Below, piece after piece: positions 51,550 to 60,270 of a stretch of DNA of 64,000 bases; the first letter of the stretch is position 1, and each line of letters begins with the position of its first letter. A program made the translations under genes and the position numbers. This DNA comes from JAEWSN01 sp942493335. GTDB lineage: Bacteria > Bacillota > Clostridia > DSM-8532. The notes beneath the pieces are model-generated. The model searched no databases. It saw only the letters and a list, made by a program, of their open reading frames with translations, and was not told where the DNA came from. Where the stretch lies: NCBI GenBank assembly GCA_942493335.1, contig OW818693.1:1984001-2048000 (forward strand). Direction: 5' to 3'.

Positions 51550-51891
51550 TCATCCCGCCGGATATTGTTCGATCACCTGTCTGCAGGCATCCAGAAAATT
51601 GACTTCACCAATGGCGTTGATCTTGAAGAACATCGCCTGGCTCCCACCTGATGCAATCGCAGTAACAAAGAGCTCATGCCCACGGCCAGCCAGGGTCACG
51701 TTCAAACTGACCCGGTTCGCACCGGCAATACTGTAACGTTCGTAGACACGGACGGACACTCGGGTATCCCCCAGCTTTATGTCACTCCCATCCTCCAGGC
51801 TTGCAGAGGCGCTTCCTTCCAGAATGCCGTCATTCAGCGCGTTGAGGAACTGGTCGTGGTCTCCTGTAAGATATTGTTCGTACTTGGCCAT
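51550..51891 (-). CDS. DUF6054 family protein
   Basis: The product has 113 residues with GGGAGG before the ATG. The whole length matches DUF6054: MAKYEQYLTGDHDQFLNALNDGIL, SASLEDGSDIKLGDTRVSVRVYERYS, VTLAGRGHELFVTAIASGGSQAMFFKIN. This is a small cytoplasmic Bacillota family of unknown role. The gene stands alone; the 184 bases upstream hold a degenerate direct repeat of about 38 bp (CTGCTTTTGTCTC and CTGATTTTGTCTT segments) and no other gene. Confidence 0.82.
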   Translation of the reverse strand: MAKYEQYLTGDHDQFLNALNDGILEGSASASLEDGSDIKLGDTRVSVRVYERYSIAGANRVSLNVTLAGRGHELFVTAIASGGSQAMFFKINAIGEVNFLDACRQVIEQYPAG

Positions 51892-52075
51892 ATGCCCGCC
51901 TCCCGGCCGCTCGCGGCCAACGATTCTTTGTGTCGGTTCTTGTACCTCTCCTGGCAGAATACCGTTCGGGGCTGCTTTTGTCTCTTGTGAGACGATTCTG
52001 TCATTCCGGCGCTGATTTTGTCTTCTGCGCGACGCTAATCGCCTAATGACCCTCGATTAAGGTATCGGAAGCGCT

Positions 52076-53038
52076 TCAGCCCGGCACCAGCGCATCCCGC
52101 CAGACAAGATATTGTTCAGCCATCGCGGGCACCATACGCTTTTCCTCGATGAGCAATGCAATTTCACCGGCATCGACCCAACGGTATCCAACCACTTCGC
52201 CCGGCTGGCCAACCACTGCGGGCTGCAACTCGTCAATACGAACCCGGTATGTATCGGTGAACCAGGACTTTCTCTTTTGCGAACCCAGCAAATCAAATCT
52301 TTCTTCCGGAAACACAAGACCTGTTTCCTCCGCCAACTCCCTACAAGCCCCTAGGCGACTGGTTTCCCCTGCCACTACCGCCCCGCCCGGGCATTCCCAG
52401 TATCCACCCCATCCCTTGTCCGGATGCCGAAGAGTCACAAGGATACGGCCTTCCCCATCCACGACCCAGATGCCGACAACCGTGTGATATTCCCCTTCAG
52501 CCACCTCCACACCTCTTTGATGCAGGCGGCCGGTCGGCTGGCGGTTTTCATCGGTCATGTCCCACCATTCCCCGGTGGAAGGTTGCATCAGCTGTTTTTC
52601 CATGCAGATCGATCCGGGCATGTCCTTGTAGGGTCCATAGTTGGGAACAACCCGATACCCGAGACTCTCATACAAGCGCGTGGCTGCTTCCAGCGGACGT
52701 CCGGTCTCCAGCACAAGGGTATCGAAGCCCTGCGCCTTGGCCCGTTCCTCGATCGCGAGCATCAACCGCCTCGCGAGCCCGCATCCACGCTGATCCTTTC
52801 GGACGAATACCCGCTTCACCTCGGCCGATGACGCGTCGAAACGTTTGAAGCTCGCACAGCCGACAGCACGACCATCCTCCCGGATCAGCGCCACATCATG
52901 GATGTCGGACCGTCCATTATAAGCATGATACTGCGTCCGCTGCTTCGCACCGCCTACCAGCTCGTCCAGATTCTCGTCCAACAGACCGCATAATTCCACG
53001 AAATCCTTGTCCGTTCCATCCACCCAAACCAAGTCCAT
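52076..53038 (-). CDS. GNAT acetyltransferase fused to Nudix hydrolase
   Basis: The start at 53038 has GGGAGG seven bases upstream (320 residues). Residues 1-150 are a GNAT domain: EVKRVFVRKDQRGCGLARRLMLAIEERA carries the acetyl-CoA loop and ATRLYESLGYRVVPNYG the end of the fold. Residues about 165-320 are Nudix, with the full box GAVVAGETSRLGACRELAEETGL. The WDM-DENRQPTGRLHQRG start of the Nudix part matches isopentenyl-diphosphate-isomerase-like Nudix proteins. The two activities may act on one substrate or the acetylase may modify proteins. It follows another Nudix gene by 14 bases. Confidence 0.88.
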   Translation of the reverse strand: MDLVWVDGTDKDFVELCGLLDENLDELVGGAKQRTQYHAYNGRSDIHDVALIREDGRAVGCASFKRFDASSAEVKRVFVRKDQRGCGLARRLMLAIEERAKAQGFDTLVLETGRPLEAATRLYESLGYRVVPNYGPYKDMPGSICMEKQLMQPSTGEWWDMTDENRQPTGRLHQRGVEVAEGEYHTVVGIWVVDGEGRILVTLRHPDKGWGGYWECPGGAVVAGETSRLGACRELAEETGLVFPEERFDLLGSQKRKSWFTDTYRVRIDELQPAVVGQPGEVVGYRWVDAGEIALLIEEKRMVPAMAEQYLVWRDALVPG

Positions 53039-53052
53039 GTTTTTCCTCCCCA

Positions 53053-53550
53053 TCATTTTACAAGCGGCTCGGCTTCCACTCCCGCACTTCTCTGCCTTGC
53101 CTTCAGCACCTCGACACATTTTCGAAGAGAGCGGATGACAGGCGGCGAAATCGCATCCGGAAGCGCATCAAGTGGAAACCATGCCAATTCCGTCGTTTCA
53201 TCCGTCTCCTGCAATGGCGTCCCTGAAAAATCGCAGCATAAAAAGTCGATACCAACGATGCAAACCTGATCACCATTCGGATACGTATACAACATGTCTT
53301 TCCCGGAAAATACCCCCAGAAGCTCCAGGTCTCCAGCGATCAGTCCGGTCTCCTCCAGCAATTCACGTCTGGCTGTGTCTTCGACAGATTCACCGATTTC
53401 GACGCAACCCCCGTGGTTCGCCCAACAACCGTTATCCCGCCGCTTCTGGAGAAGAATCCGGTCATCCTTGTAAATGAAAACGCCGGCACCTGCCAGTAAA
53501 AGCGGCTCCTGACCGATATGACGGCGCATGCGGCTGATGTATTCAATCAT
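53053..53550 (-). CDS. Nudix hydrolase
   Basis: The start at 53550 has AAGGAGA about eleven bases upstream (165 residues). The Nudix box GGCVEIGESVEDTARRELLEETGL is complete, so the protein should be an active Mg-dependent nucleoside-diphosphate-X hydrolase. ILLQKRRDNGCWANHGG upstream is typical of the MutT-like group. The substrate is not predicted. It is the first gene of a two-gene unit with the GNAT-Nudix fusion. Confidence 0.9.
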   Translation of the reverse strand: MIEYISRMRRHIGQEPLLLAGAGVFIYKDDRILLQKRRDNGCWANHGGCVEIGESVEDTARRELLEETGLIAGDLELLGVFSGKDMLYTYPNGDQVCIVGIDFLCCDFSGTPLQETDETTELAWFPLDALPDAISPPVIRSLRKCVEVLKARQRSAGVEAEPLVK

Positions 53551-53818
53551 TACTAATTTTCTCCTTTGTATTTGAATTTCGATGTGATGATCGATGCGGC
53601 GCAACGCTGCCATACGTTTCCCATAGCGACTATATCGAATTGTAACACTACCGGCTATCGAAAAAATGCGTCCGAAAACCTAATCCTCTTTTTACACCAA
53701 TATATCGCTTAACGCAACGGTGAAAAGTGTCGAATTATGAGTACACTTTGAATTGCACCGTAACATCATCAGTACAATGGATCGGCCATCGCTCTTCAAA
53801 AGGCGTTTTCATACAAAA
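53551..53818. other. AT-richer gap without a recognised gene
   Basis: Upstream of the Nudix gene. I see a ribosome site at its left end and no coding frame, tRNA or clear operator. Confidence 0.5.
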
Positions 53819-53856
53819 CGGGGTCTTCCGAGACTGATTGTCTCTGGAAGACCCCG
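53819..53856 (-). terminator. Strong terminator hairpin after the VOC pseudogene
   Basis: An 11-bp outer stem CGGGGTCTTCC (53819-53829 with 53846-53856) enclosing GAGAC/GTCTC. On the minus strand it is followed by TTTTG. It lies 26 bases past the end of the decayed VOC gene. Confidence 0.85.
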
Positions 53857-53881
53857 TGAGCATTTTCAGGTTCGATGAATC

Positions 53882-54063
53882 TTACTGGGCCGGTACAAAA
53901 ACTTTCGGATCAGGATAAAGAATCACCTGCCATGGGATGCCGAACTTGTCCGTAAGCATACGACCATGATGACAGACTTTTCAAGTTGAAATGCCTTGGC
54001 ATAAAAGTCAATCGCCTCCCGACAATTCCCGAATAAATTCAGGTATACAGCCATTGCCATCAT
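53882..54063 (-). pseudogene. Decayed PhnB/VOC (glyoxalase-like) gene
   Basis: On the minus strand, AAGGAG precedes ATG at 54063. The first frame reads MAMAVYLNLFGNCREAIDFYAKAFQLE, the start of a PhnB-type VOC protein, then reaches a stop after 46 codons. A second frame reads HGRMLTDKFGIPWQVILYPDPKVFVPAQ and stops at 53882, which is the family's C-terminus. The middle (about 80 residues) is gone and the ends are in different frames. The remnant follows the SRPBCC gene by 17 bases, so it was probably its operon partner. Confidence 0.85.
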
Positions 54064-54080
54064 TCTTCTCCTTTTAAGAC

Positions 54081-54959
54081 TCAGACAGATGCCTCAACGA
54101 CTGTTCGATAATGATCAAGGATGGACTGCCATCCCATTCTCTGCAGATCCAACGAATTCTCGCCTTCCGCTTCGAAGGTCTCCTCAATCCGTACCCTGCC
54201 GGATTCCGTCGCCGAAAAGGAAACAGACATCGTCCGGCCGTCATCCAGCAGGTTCGCAATACGAACCGGAAAAACGACCTCTGTATAAGTCCCAGCGAAA
54301 TCAAAGGACATGCTTCCATCCCGAGCCGCCATCGTATAGATGAATCGACCGCCTGCGCGGAGGTCGTTCTCGGCCTTTGGACAATGCCAATCCTCTGATG
54401 CGGCATTCCATTGCATGACATATTCAGGGAAAGTCCAGTAGTTCCATGCCTTCTCGATGGTTGCTGCGACTTCGGTCTCAACCGTAATCTTTGAAAACCC
54501 TTCCAATCCCTCTTCGCAGAGAGTTTTCAGCGCCTGAAGGGCAGAATCCCATTGTCCATCAAGAAGATCGAAATAGGTTTCATGAATCTCCGCATCCACG
54601 CGGAAGAATGTGGCGGATTCGCCAACCGGCTCCAATGTGTAGTTTTCAAAAGACGGAACCCATTTGCCAACCTCATCCCCCTCATATACATCCTGTCCAT
54701 TCACGATGAGCCCCAAATGCCTGATGGAGAGAAAAGCCGGGCAATCGCTTGCGTGAATCTCTGAAACCATCCCCATGACCGCTCCCTCAGAATCCCCTGA
54801 GAAGAACCGGATGGAATCTCCTTTTTGCCATCCCCCTTGAAAATGCGATCCTTCACAGAACACAGCCGTCCACATCCGATATTTTCGATCACTGATGATG
54901 GCCGACCAGACAACCTCTCGGGCTGCATGGATCTCTATGGATTTTTGTAGTTTTCTCAT
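54081..54959 (-). CDS. Double SRPBCC/AHSA1-like domain protein
   Basis: The product has 292 residues with GGAGG before the ATG. It has two START-like modules. The first (about 1-150) is EIHAAREVVWSAIISDRKYRMWTAVFCEGS; the second (about 157-292) is VETEVAATIEKAWNYWTFPEYVMQWNAASEDWHCPKAENDLRAGG, then the AHSA1-type IEETFEAEGENSLDLQRMGWQSILDHY. These folds bind hydrophobic ligands; the AHSA1 group is often beside a VOC gene, and a decayed VOC gene follows here. A Fur-box-like site lies 79 bases upstream of the start. Confidence 0.85.
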   Translation of the reverse strand: MRKLQKSIEIHAAREVVWSAIISDRKYRMWTAVFCEGSHFQGGWQKGDSIRFFSGDSEGAVMGMVSEIHASDCPAFLSIRHLGLIVNGQDVYEGDEVGKWVPSFENYTLEPVGESATFFRVDAEIHETYFDLLDGQWDSALQALKTLCEEGLEGFSKITVETEVAATIEKAWNYWTFPEYVMQWNAASEDWHCPKAENDLRAGGRFIYTMAARDGSMSFDFAGTYTEVVFPVRIANLLDDGRTMSVSFSATESGRVRIEETFEAEGENSLDLQRMGWQSILDHYRTVVEASV

Positions 54960-55037
54960 ATCAGTCCTCCAACAAAAGACTTCCGATAGACTCTTTGTGG
55001 ATATTTACCCTATCGGACAAGCAACACACATTCATAT

Positions 55038-55052
55038 TGAGAATAATTATCA
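55038..55052. promoter_or_regulatory. Fur-box-like 7-1-7 palindrome
   Basis: TGAGAATAATTATCA differs by one base from the TGATAAT-N-ATTATCA pattern of Fur-family sites. It is 79 bases from the SRPBCC start codon, the only start nearby that it could control. No clean promoter hexamers could be placed. Confidence 0.6.
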
Positions 55053-55171
55053 TTTTTATACAAAGTGCTTTTCTCTTGAAGGATTCTTCCTTTCATTCGC
55101 GACAACAAATCCTGCGTCCGGAAGCGCAGCACCTCAACAGTTGAATGGTTGAAAAGCTTGCAGTACGCAAA

Positions 55172-56020
55172 TCATTCCCTTGCTGGAGCCTGTAACACGC
55201 GCGCAGCAATCTCCGCATTCTGAGTCAACTGATTCTTGTCCCGCTGGAAAACGCCGATACCAACCAGATCGGTCGGTTTGATGGACGAAAAGGTCTCACG
55301 ATAAACCGTTTCCACGATTCCAGGGATCTCTGCTTCCGAATGGTTCAGGAAAACCTGCCCGCCGGCGAATGCCTTGAAAGCGATGCAAGGCTTCGGAACT
55401 TCCCGGATGGCACGGAACATCTCCTCCCGATCCTCCATGAAGAATTTGATGGTCTTCTCCTTGCCCGTCAGGAAGGAACTGGCCTGTCCACCCCGTTTAC
55501 GTGTATTGTGCAGGCAAGTCATGTAGAAATCGACTCCCCAATCCTCCATTTCTGCGCGCAGAACGGTTTCAGGGACATGTGTGCCGAGGCCGACGGGAAC
55601 CCCTGTCTCCCGGATGCGTTTCAGGTTGTCGCGCAACTGCGCCACTTTCCCTTCTTCGATCAATCCGTCGGTCGTGGTCCCCTGATGGTAAATGGCCAAC
55701 GGCTTGCACGCCATCATCTGCATGAGGTTCACAGGCAAATCAATGGCCGGATAGGGTTGGAAAACCAGATGCATGGTTCCGCCTTCATTTCGATACTGGC
55801 GGATGACTCGCTGGATGAAAGGATCTCCGAGTGGAATATACGTGTTGAAACCGGCGTATTCCGCCTCGAACAGCGTTCGGACAATCGTGTCGGCCGTGTA
55901 GAAATTCATCATATCCTGCCCGGATGCAATGTCCGGGATGTAGGAATGTCCCGAGAACGGGTTATCCCCGATGATGACACGTGTGACCCGAGTACCGAAG
56001 AAATTCACTGTAGGCAGCAT
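55172..56020 (-). CDS. Conserved TIM-barrel-like protein, unknown function
   Basis: The product has 282 residues with AAGGAG six bases before the ATG. Motifs RVIIGDNPFSGHSYIPD, FEAEYAGFNTYIPLG, GVPVGLGTHVPETVLRAEMEDWGVDFYMTC and KPCIAFKAFAGGQVF repeat strand-helix units of a TIM barrel; the barrel resembles aldo/keto reductase or xylose-isomerase-like folds but without their catalytic tetrad. I do not know the substrate or family name. It is a single gene with convergent neighbours. Confidence 0.7.
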   Translation of the reverse strand: MLPTVNFFGTRVTRVIIGDNPFSGHSYIPDIASGQDMMNFYTADTIVRTLFEAEYAGFNTYIPLGDPFIQRVIRQYRNEGGTMHLVFQPYPAIDLPVNLMQMMACKPLAIYHQGTTTDGLIEEGKVAQLRDNLKRIRETGVPVGLGTHVPETVLRAEMEDWGVDFYMTCLHNTRKRGGQASSFLTGKEKTIKFFMEDREEMFRAIREVPKPCIAFKAFAGGQVFLNHSEAEIPGIVETVYRETFSSIKPTDLVGIGVFQRDKNQLTQNAEIAARVLQAPARE

Positions 56021-56093
56021 GGGGACTCCTTTCGACGGACGGCATCCGAGAAACCGTCACGCATCCACTTCATGTCAAAAGGATACCACCAGA

Positions 56094-56132
56094 AAAGGAG
56101 CCGGTCCACCTTGCGGTGAAACCGGCTCCTTT
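56094..56132 (-). terminator. Terminator of the hydrogenase gene
   Basis: A 12-bp stem AAAGGAGCCGGT/ACCGGCTCCTTT (56094-56105 with 56121-56132) with an inner CACC/GGTG pair. Read on the minus strand the stem is followed by T-rich sequence (CTTTTCTGG). It lies about 125 bases past the hydrogenase stop codon. Confidence 0.8.
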
Positions 56133-56256
56133 GTCATGGAAGGATCAAGCCATTACTTATGTTCCAGATCCATCAGGTCCAATCAAACAATTCCGTTCAA
56201 GCATTCCCAACTCAGTTCAGCATTCGCCCATTCGAACCAACATGCAAAAGCTTGTC

Positions 56257-59200
56257 TCAATCCTGTTCGTTGTCGGTTCCGGTCAGGCTTTCCGCCATGT
56301 GGATGGTGTGGAGCCGGTCGGCTTCAACGCGCTTGCCGTTGCGGGTGACGTAGATGCCCTCGCCGCTATGGTTTTCCTTCAGGCGGATGGTACGAATGTT
56401 GATGAACGAATCCATCTTCATCAGCTTCACGCGGCCGCTGGCTTCCAGATACAGTTCCTTCGCACCCTTGGCGGAACAATTGTCGCAGATGCAGACGGTG
56501 TATTCCTGGGTGACATAGGCGGAGTCCCCCTTGCGGCGTGTGAGACCACAGGCGTCATCGCCCATCATCGGCGTGTAGTGCGTGTGGAGGAGATCATGGG
56601 CGACATGGGAGTTCGGTTCGCCGTAGAACTCGTCGTACAGGCGCAGGATATCGGGATTCGACTGGGATTTCCGGTATTCGGAAGTCTTGTCGATGTTCAC
56701 GAGAACCTGCTGGCGCTTGTCGAGTGCGTCGATCTTTTCGGGCACGGGATGACCGGCGCCGCAGATGCAGCCGCCCGGGCAGGCCATGACTTCGATCAGG
56801 TCGTACCCGACATCCTCGCCCTGCAGTATTTTTTCGACAATCGGTTCCGCATTGTGAAGACCGCTGATGACTGCCACGCGGACTGTCTTGCCGGGCGCCA
56901 CCACTGTGGCTTCCTTCAGACCCTGGAACCCACGGATGTCCTCGAAGTCCAGACGATCTTCCATCACCTGACCGGTCAGCTTTTCCACCGCCATGCGGAG
57001 CGCCGCTTCGGCTACGCCGCCGGATGCACCGAACAGGACGCCGGCACCGGAAACCTGCTTGTACGGGGTATCGAAATCACGAGGGAGAATGCTGGCCGTA
57101 TCCAGGCGTGTCAGCTCGATCATCTCAAGCATTTCACTGGAAGTGATGACAGCATCCACGTCGCGGATGCCTTCCGGCGCGAATTCGGGACGTGCCGCCT
57201 CATACTTCTTGGCAATGCAGGGTACGACGGAGACGACGAAGAGATCCTTCTTGTCCACGTTCATGACCTGCGTGTAATGATTCTTCACAGTAGCGCCCAT
57301 CATCATCTGCGGGGACTTGCAGGTGGACAGGTGCGGGATGAGCTGCGGGTAGCGGCGTTCCACCAGGTTGACCCAGCCCGGGCAGCAGGAAGTGAACTGC
57401 GGCATGACGCCGCCTTGTTCCACACGGGTCAGGAACTCGGTGGTCTCCTCCATGATGGTGAGGTCGGCAGCAAAGGAGAAGTCGAACACACGGTTGAAGC
57501 CGAGTGCCTTCAACAGACCGGCCATGTACCGGGATGCGCCGTCGAACGGGACGTTGAAGTGCGAGGATACGACGGACCGCACGGCCGGAGCGACGAATGC
57601 AACCACATGCTTGGTCGGATCATTGATGGCGCGGAACACCTTCGCCTTTTCACTGCGGATCTGGAGCGCGCCGCACGGACAGGCATTGACGCACTGCCCG
57701 CAGCTGACGCAGTCGGTCTTCTCAAGCGGCAGACCGCTCTTGGTTCCAACCAGCTGCCGTCCGTGCTTCATGTAGAAGTTCAGGACGTCGGGTCCTTCCA
57801 CCTCGGCGCAGGCCGCGATGCAGCGACCGCAGGAGATGCACTTGTTGTGATCGCGCACGATGAAGGGATGGTCGTTCACAATCGGCACGAACGGACGCTC
57901 GTGAACCGGCTTCAAGTATTCGATCTTGTGGTCGCTTGCTTCCTTGCGCAGGTCGCAGTCATACCGGGATCCACATCCGCAGCGCAGACACCGGCGTGCT
58001 TCCGCTTTTGCAGTCTCCTCGTCGAGGCCGAGTTCCACTTCGGTGAAGTTGTTCTTGCGGGCTTCCTTGGAGATGGCCGGCATTTCCGCACGCGCGAACC
58101 GGGGCATCATCTCGAATTCCCACTTCGGCAGGTCCTCCATGGTGCCGCGGCTGCAGCTGTAGTCCACATCGGATTCGTGTACATAACCCTTCATCAGGTA
58201 GCTGTCGATGGCATCGGAGGCGCGGCGGCCGGCGCCGACAGCCTGGATGACGGTGGCGGGACCGGTGACGCAGTCGCCGCCTGCAAAGATGTTGCTCTCC
58301 GAAGTCTGTGACGTCTTTCCGTTGATCTCCACGTCGCCCCATTTGTTGAGCTTGACGGGCAGGTCGTTGTACAGGAACTGGGTGTTCGTACTCTGGCCGA
58401 TGGCTCCGATGACGGTGTCGGCATCGATCACGATGTTGCTGCCTTCGACAGGGACCGGGCGGCGACGGCCGGAACGGTCGGGTTCGCCAAGTTTCATCTC
58501 GATGCAGTTGAGCTTCTTCTTGCCATCTTCCATCGTGATGCTGCTGGGCGCCATCAGGAACAGCATTTCCACGCCTTCATGCAAAGCCTCTTCCACCTCG
58601 TACGGTTCGGCCGGCATTTCCTCCTGCGTACGGCGGTAGATGAGCTTGACGGACTTGGCGCCTTTCCGGAGGGCGACGCGGGCGCAGTCGATGGCGGTGT
58701 TGCCGCCGCCGATGACGATGACATTGTCGCCAAGATCGATCTTCACGCCCTTGGTTTCCTGTTCGAGGTACTGGATGCCCAACCATACGCCGGGCAGGTT
58801 CTCGCCTTCAATCGACATCGGTGTGGCACGCCAGGAACCAATGGCGAGGTAGACGGCATCAAAATCCTTCTGGAGATCCTCCAGGCGGATGTGGGTGCCG
58901 AGGGTCTTGCCGGTCTGGATTTTCACGCCAAGGCGCTTCATGGTGTCGATTTCCTTGTCCAGCGTGGCCTTGGGCAGCCGGTATTCCGGAATGCCGTACC
59001 GCATCATACCGCCGGCGTGGGGCAGGCGTTCGAACACGGTGACATCATGGCCGTTGATGGCGCTGTAATAGGCGGTGGCCAAGCCGGACGGGCCGGCGCC
59101 GACAACGGCGATCTTCTTGCCGCTGGCATCCTTTTTGGCCGGAAGCCAGGACTCTTCACGACTCATGTCCCAGTCCGCGACGAAGCGTTTTACGTTGTTG

Positions 59201-59724
59201 ATGCCGACCGGGGTGTCCACCAGATTGCGGCGGCATTGGGCCTCGCACGGATGCGGGCAGACGCGGCCGCAGACAATCGGGAAGGGATTGCGGTCCTTGA
59301 TGACGCGCAGCGCATTCTCATAATTGCCGTTGGCTGCGTGACGAAGGTACATCTGGATGTCGATGTTGGCAGGACAGGTCTGCACGCATGGCGCGACGCA
59401 GTCCGCATTATGATCCGACAGGATCTGCTCGAGGCGGACCTTCCGGTAGGACTCAAGCTTCGGGGTGTTGGTGTTGATGACCATGCCTTCCTTGACAGGT
59501 GTCTGGCAGGCTTTCACTTCCCGGACCACTTCGCCGTCGACCAGCTCCACGACGCAAAGACCGCAGTTGCCGTTCGCCCTTTCGAGACGGATATCGTAGC
59601 ACAGATGCGGAATGTGGACATCCTCCTGAAGGAGCGCCTGCAGAATCGTCAGATCCTCGTAGACTTCCATCTCACGTTTGTTGACCGTGACCTTGATGCG
59701 TTTTTTGTTCGTGATTGTCTTCAT
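56257..59724 (-). CDS. Multidomain [FeFe] hydrogenase with glutamate-synthase-beta-like module
   Basis: The start at 59724 has GGAGGGG four bases upstream; the product is 1155 residues. Order: [2Fe-2S] domain (1-85, CYD...CGLC...C), GltD-type Cys-rich and FAD/NAD(P) domains (about 100-545; VGAGPSGLATAYYS and VIGGGNTAIDCARV), two [4Fe-4S] sites (CISCGRCIAAC near 628, CVSCGQCVNAC near 675), H-cluster domain (TSCCPGW near 777, VPCIAKKYE near 835, MACPGGCICGAGHP near 985), small-subunit domain and a C-terminal CICDNC tail. It should reversibly couple H2 to NAD(P)H or ferredoxin; glutamate-synthase-linked [FeFe] hydrogenases (Group A2 in my recollection) have this makeup. It is a single gene with its own promoter. 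The Met of MPC is Val here. Confidence 0.93.
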   Translation of the reverse strand: MKTITNKKRIKVTVNKREMEVYEDLTILQALLQEDVHIPHLCYDIRLERANGNCGLCVVELVDGEVVREVKACQTPVKEGMVINTNTPKLESYRKVRLEQILSDHNADCVAPCVQTCPANIDIQMYLRHAANGNYENALRVIKDRNPFPIVCGRVCPHPCEAQCRRNLVDTPVGINNVKRFVADWDMSREESWLPAKKDASGKKIAVVGAGPSGLATAYYSAINGHDVTVFERLPHAGGMMRYGIPEYRLPKATLDKEIDTMKRLGVKIQTGKTLGTHIRLEDLQKDFDAVYLAIGSWRATPMSIEGENLPGVWLGIQYLEQETKGVKIDLGDNVIVIGGGNTAIDCARVALRKGAKSVKLIYRRTQEEMPAEPYEVEEALHEGVEMLFLMAPSSITMEDGKKKLNCIEMKLGEPDRSGRRRPVPVEGSNIVIDADTVIGAIGQSTNTQFLYNDLPVKLNKWGDVEINGKTSQTSESNIFAGGDCVTGPATVIQAVGAGRRASDAIDSYLMKGYVHESDVDYSCSRGTMEDLPKWEFEMMPRFARAEMPAISKEARKNNFTEVELGLDEETAKAEARRCLRCGCGSRYDCDLRKEASDHKIEYLKPVHERPFVPIVNDHPFIVRDHNKCISCGRCIAACAEVEGPDVLNFYMKHGRQLVGTKSGLPLEKTDCVSCGQCVNACPCGALQIRSEKAKVFRAINDPTKHVVAFVAPAVRSVVSSHFNVPFDGASRYMAGLLKALGFNRVFDFSFAADLTIMEETTEFLTRVEQGGVMPQFTSCCPGWVNLVERRYPQLIPHLSTCKSPQMMMGATVKNHYTQVMNVDKKDLFVVSVVPCIAKKYEAARPEFAPEGIRDVDAVITSSEMLEMIELTRLDTASILPRDFDTPYKQVSGAGVLFGASGGVAEAALRMAVEKLTGQVMEDRLDFEDIRGFQGLKEATVVAPGKTVRVAVISGLHNAEPIVEKILQGEDVGYDLIEVMACPGGCICGAGHPVPEKIDALDKRQQVLVNIDKTSEYRKSQSNPDILRLYDEFYGEPNSHVAHDLLHTHYTPMMGDDACGLTRRKGDSAYVTQEYTVCICDNCSAKGAKELYLEASGRVKLMKMDSFINIRTIRLKENHSGEGIYVTRNGKRVEADRLHTIHMAESLTGTDNEQD

Positions 59725-59843
59725 GCGCCCCTCCATGATGAATGATGGTCCTTGGTGTCGAATGCGTTGTGCGTGCCTGCCATGCAGAACAGAATCTTCG
59801 CTGCGTGCGAAGCTCTGTGATTGTTTTGACAAATGCCCCAACC

Positions 59844-59872
59844 ATTATACCCTATCCAATCAGGCTTGTCCT
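59844..59872 (-). promoter_or_regulatory. Promoter of the hydrogenase gene
   Basis: On the minus strand AGGACA (59867-59872), 17 bases, then a consensus TATAAT (59844-59849), about 120 bases before the ATG. The leader includes a small hairpin CTTCG/CGAAG. Confidence 0.7.
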
Positions 59873-60138
59873 TAACTAATTGTATAAAGAATACATCATT
59901 TCTCAGTGCAATTCCCTGTATGATTGGTTTTGCAGACACGTACCCGCAATTCGAATCCAGTGGCTCCGGGGGCGTTTTTGCAGTCGGCGGCACGCGTCCA
60001 TGCAAATCAGGTTCAACATGAAAGATGAACAGCCGTTTTCAGCCGTTCCTCCCCTTTTGAATGCAGTTTTCAACGGACCCATGCTTCATTTACAAGTCCT
60101 CGGGCATGAGTGAACGCGTGTGTGCACACGTGTTTTTC

Positions 60139-60167
60139 TTGCCATCACAGCGCAGACGCGTTATGAT
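60139..60167 (+). promoter_or_regulatory. Promoter of the TolB-like gene
   Basis: TTGCCA (60139-60144), 17 bases, then TATGAT (60162-60167), about 104 bases before the start codon. The rest of the 546-base gap 59725-60270 shows no other gene; a purine/pyrimidine-alternating stretch GTGTGTGCACACGTG is at about 60118-60132. Confidence 0.7.
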
Positions 60168-60270
60168 GAACCGGAACGGAACCTGCTTCCCGCAAGTTGG
60201 CGGTTCCCCGGAACGCAGGCCGGCCGATGCGGCCGAAAGCCACCCTGCGGGCTTACGTAAGGAGTCTGAC

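Noticed and set aside
56116..58311. 731-residue open frame on the plus strand opposite the hydrogenase gene
   Set aside because: It is the shadow of a long GC-rich gene: no ribosome site, no recognisable domain, and the minus-strand product has full hydrogenase motifs.
58579..59745. 388-residue plus-strand frame opposite the hydrogenase N-terminal half
   Set aside because: Shadow of the GltD-like coding region.
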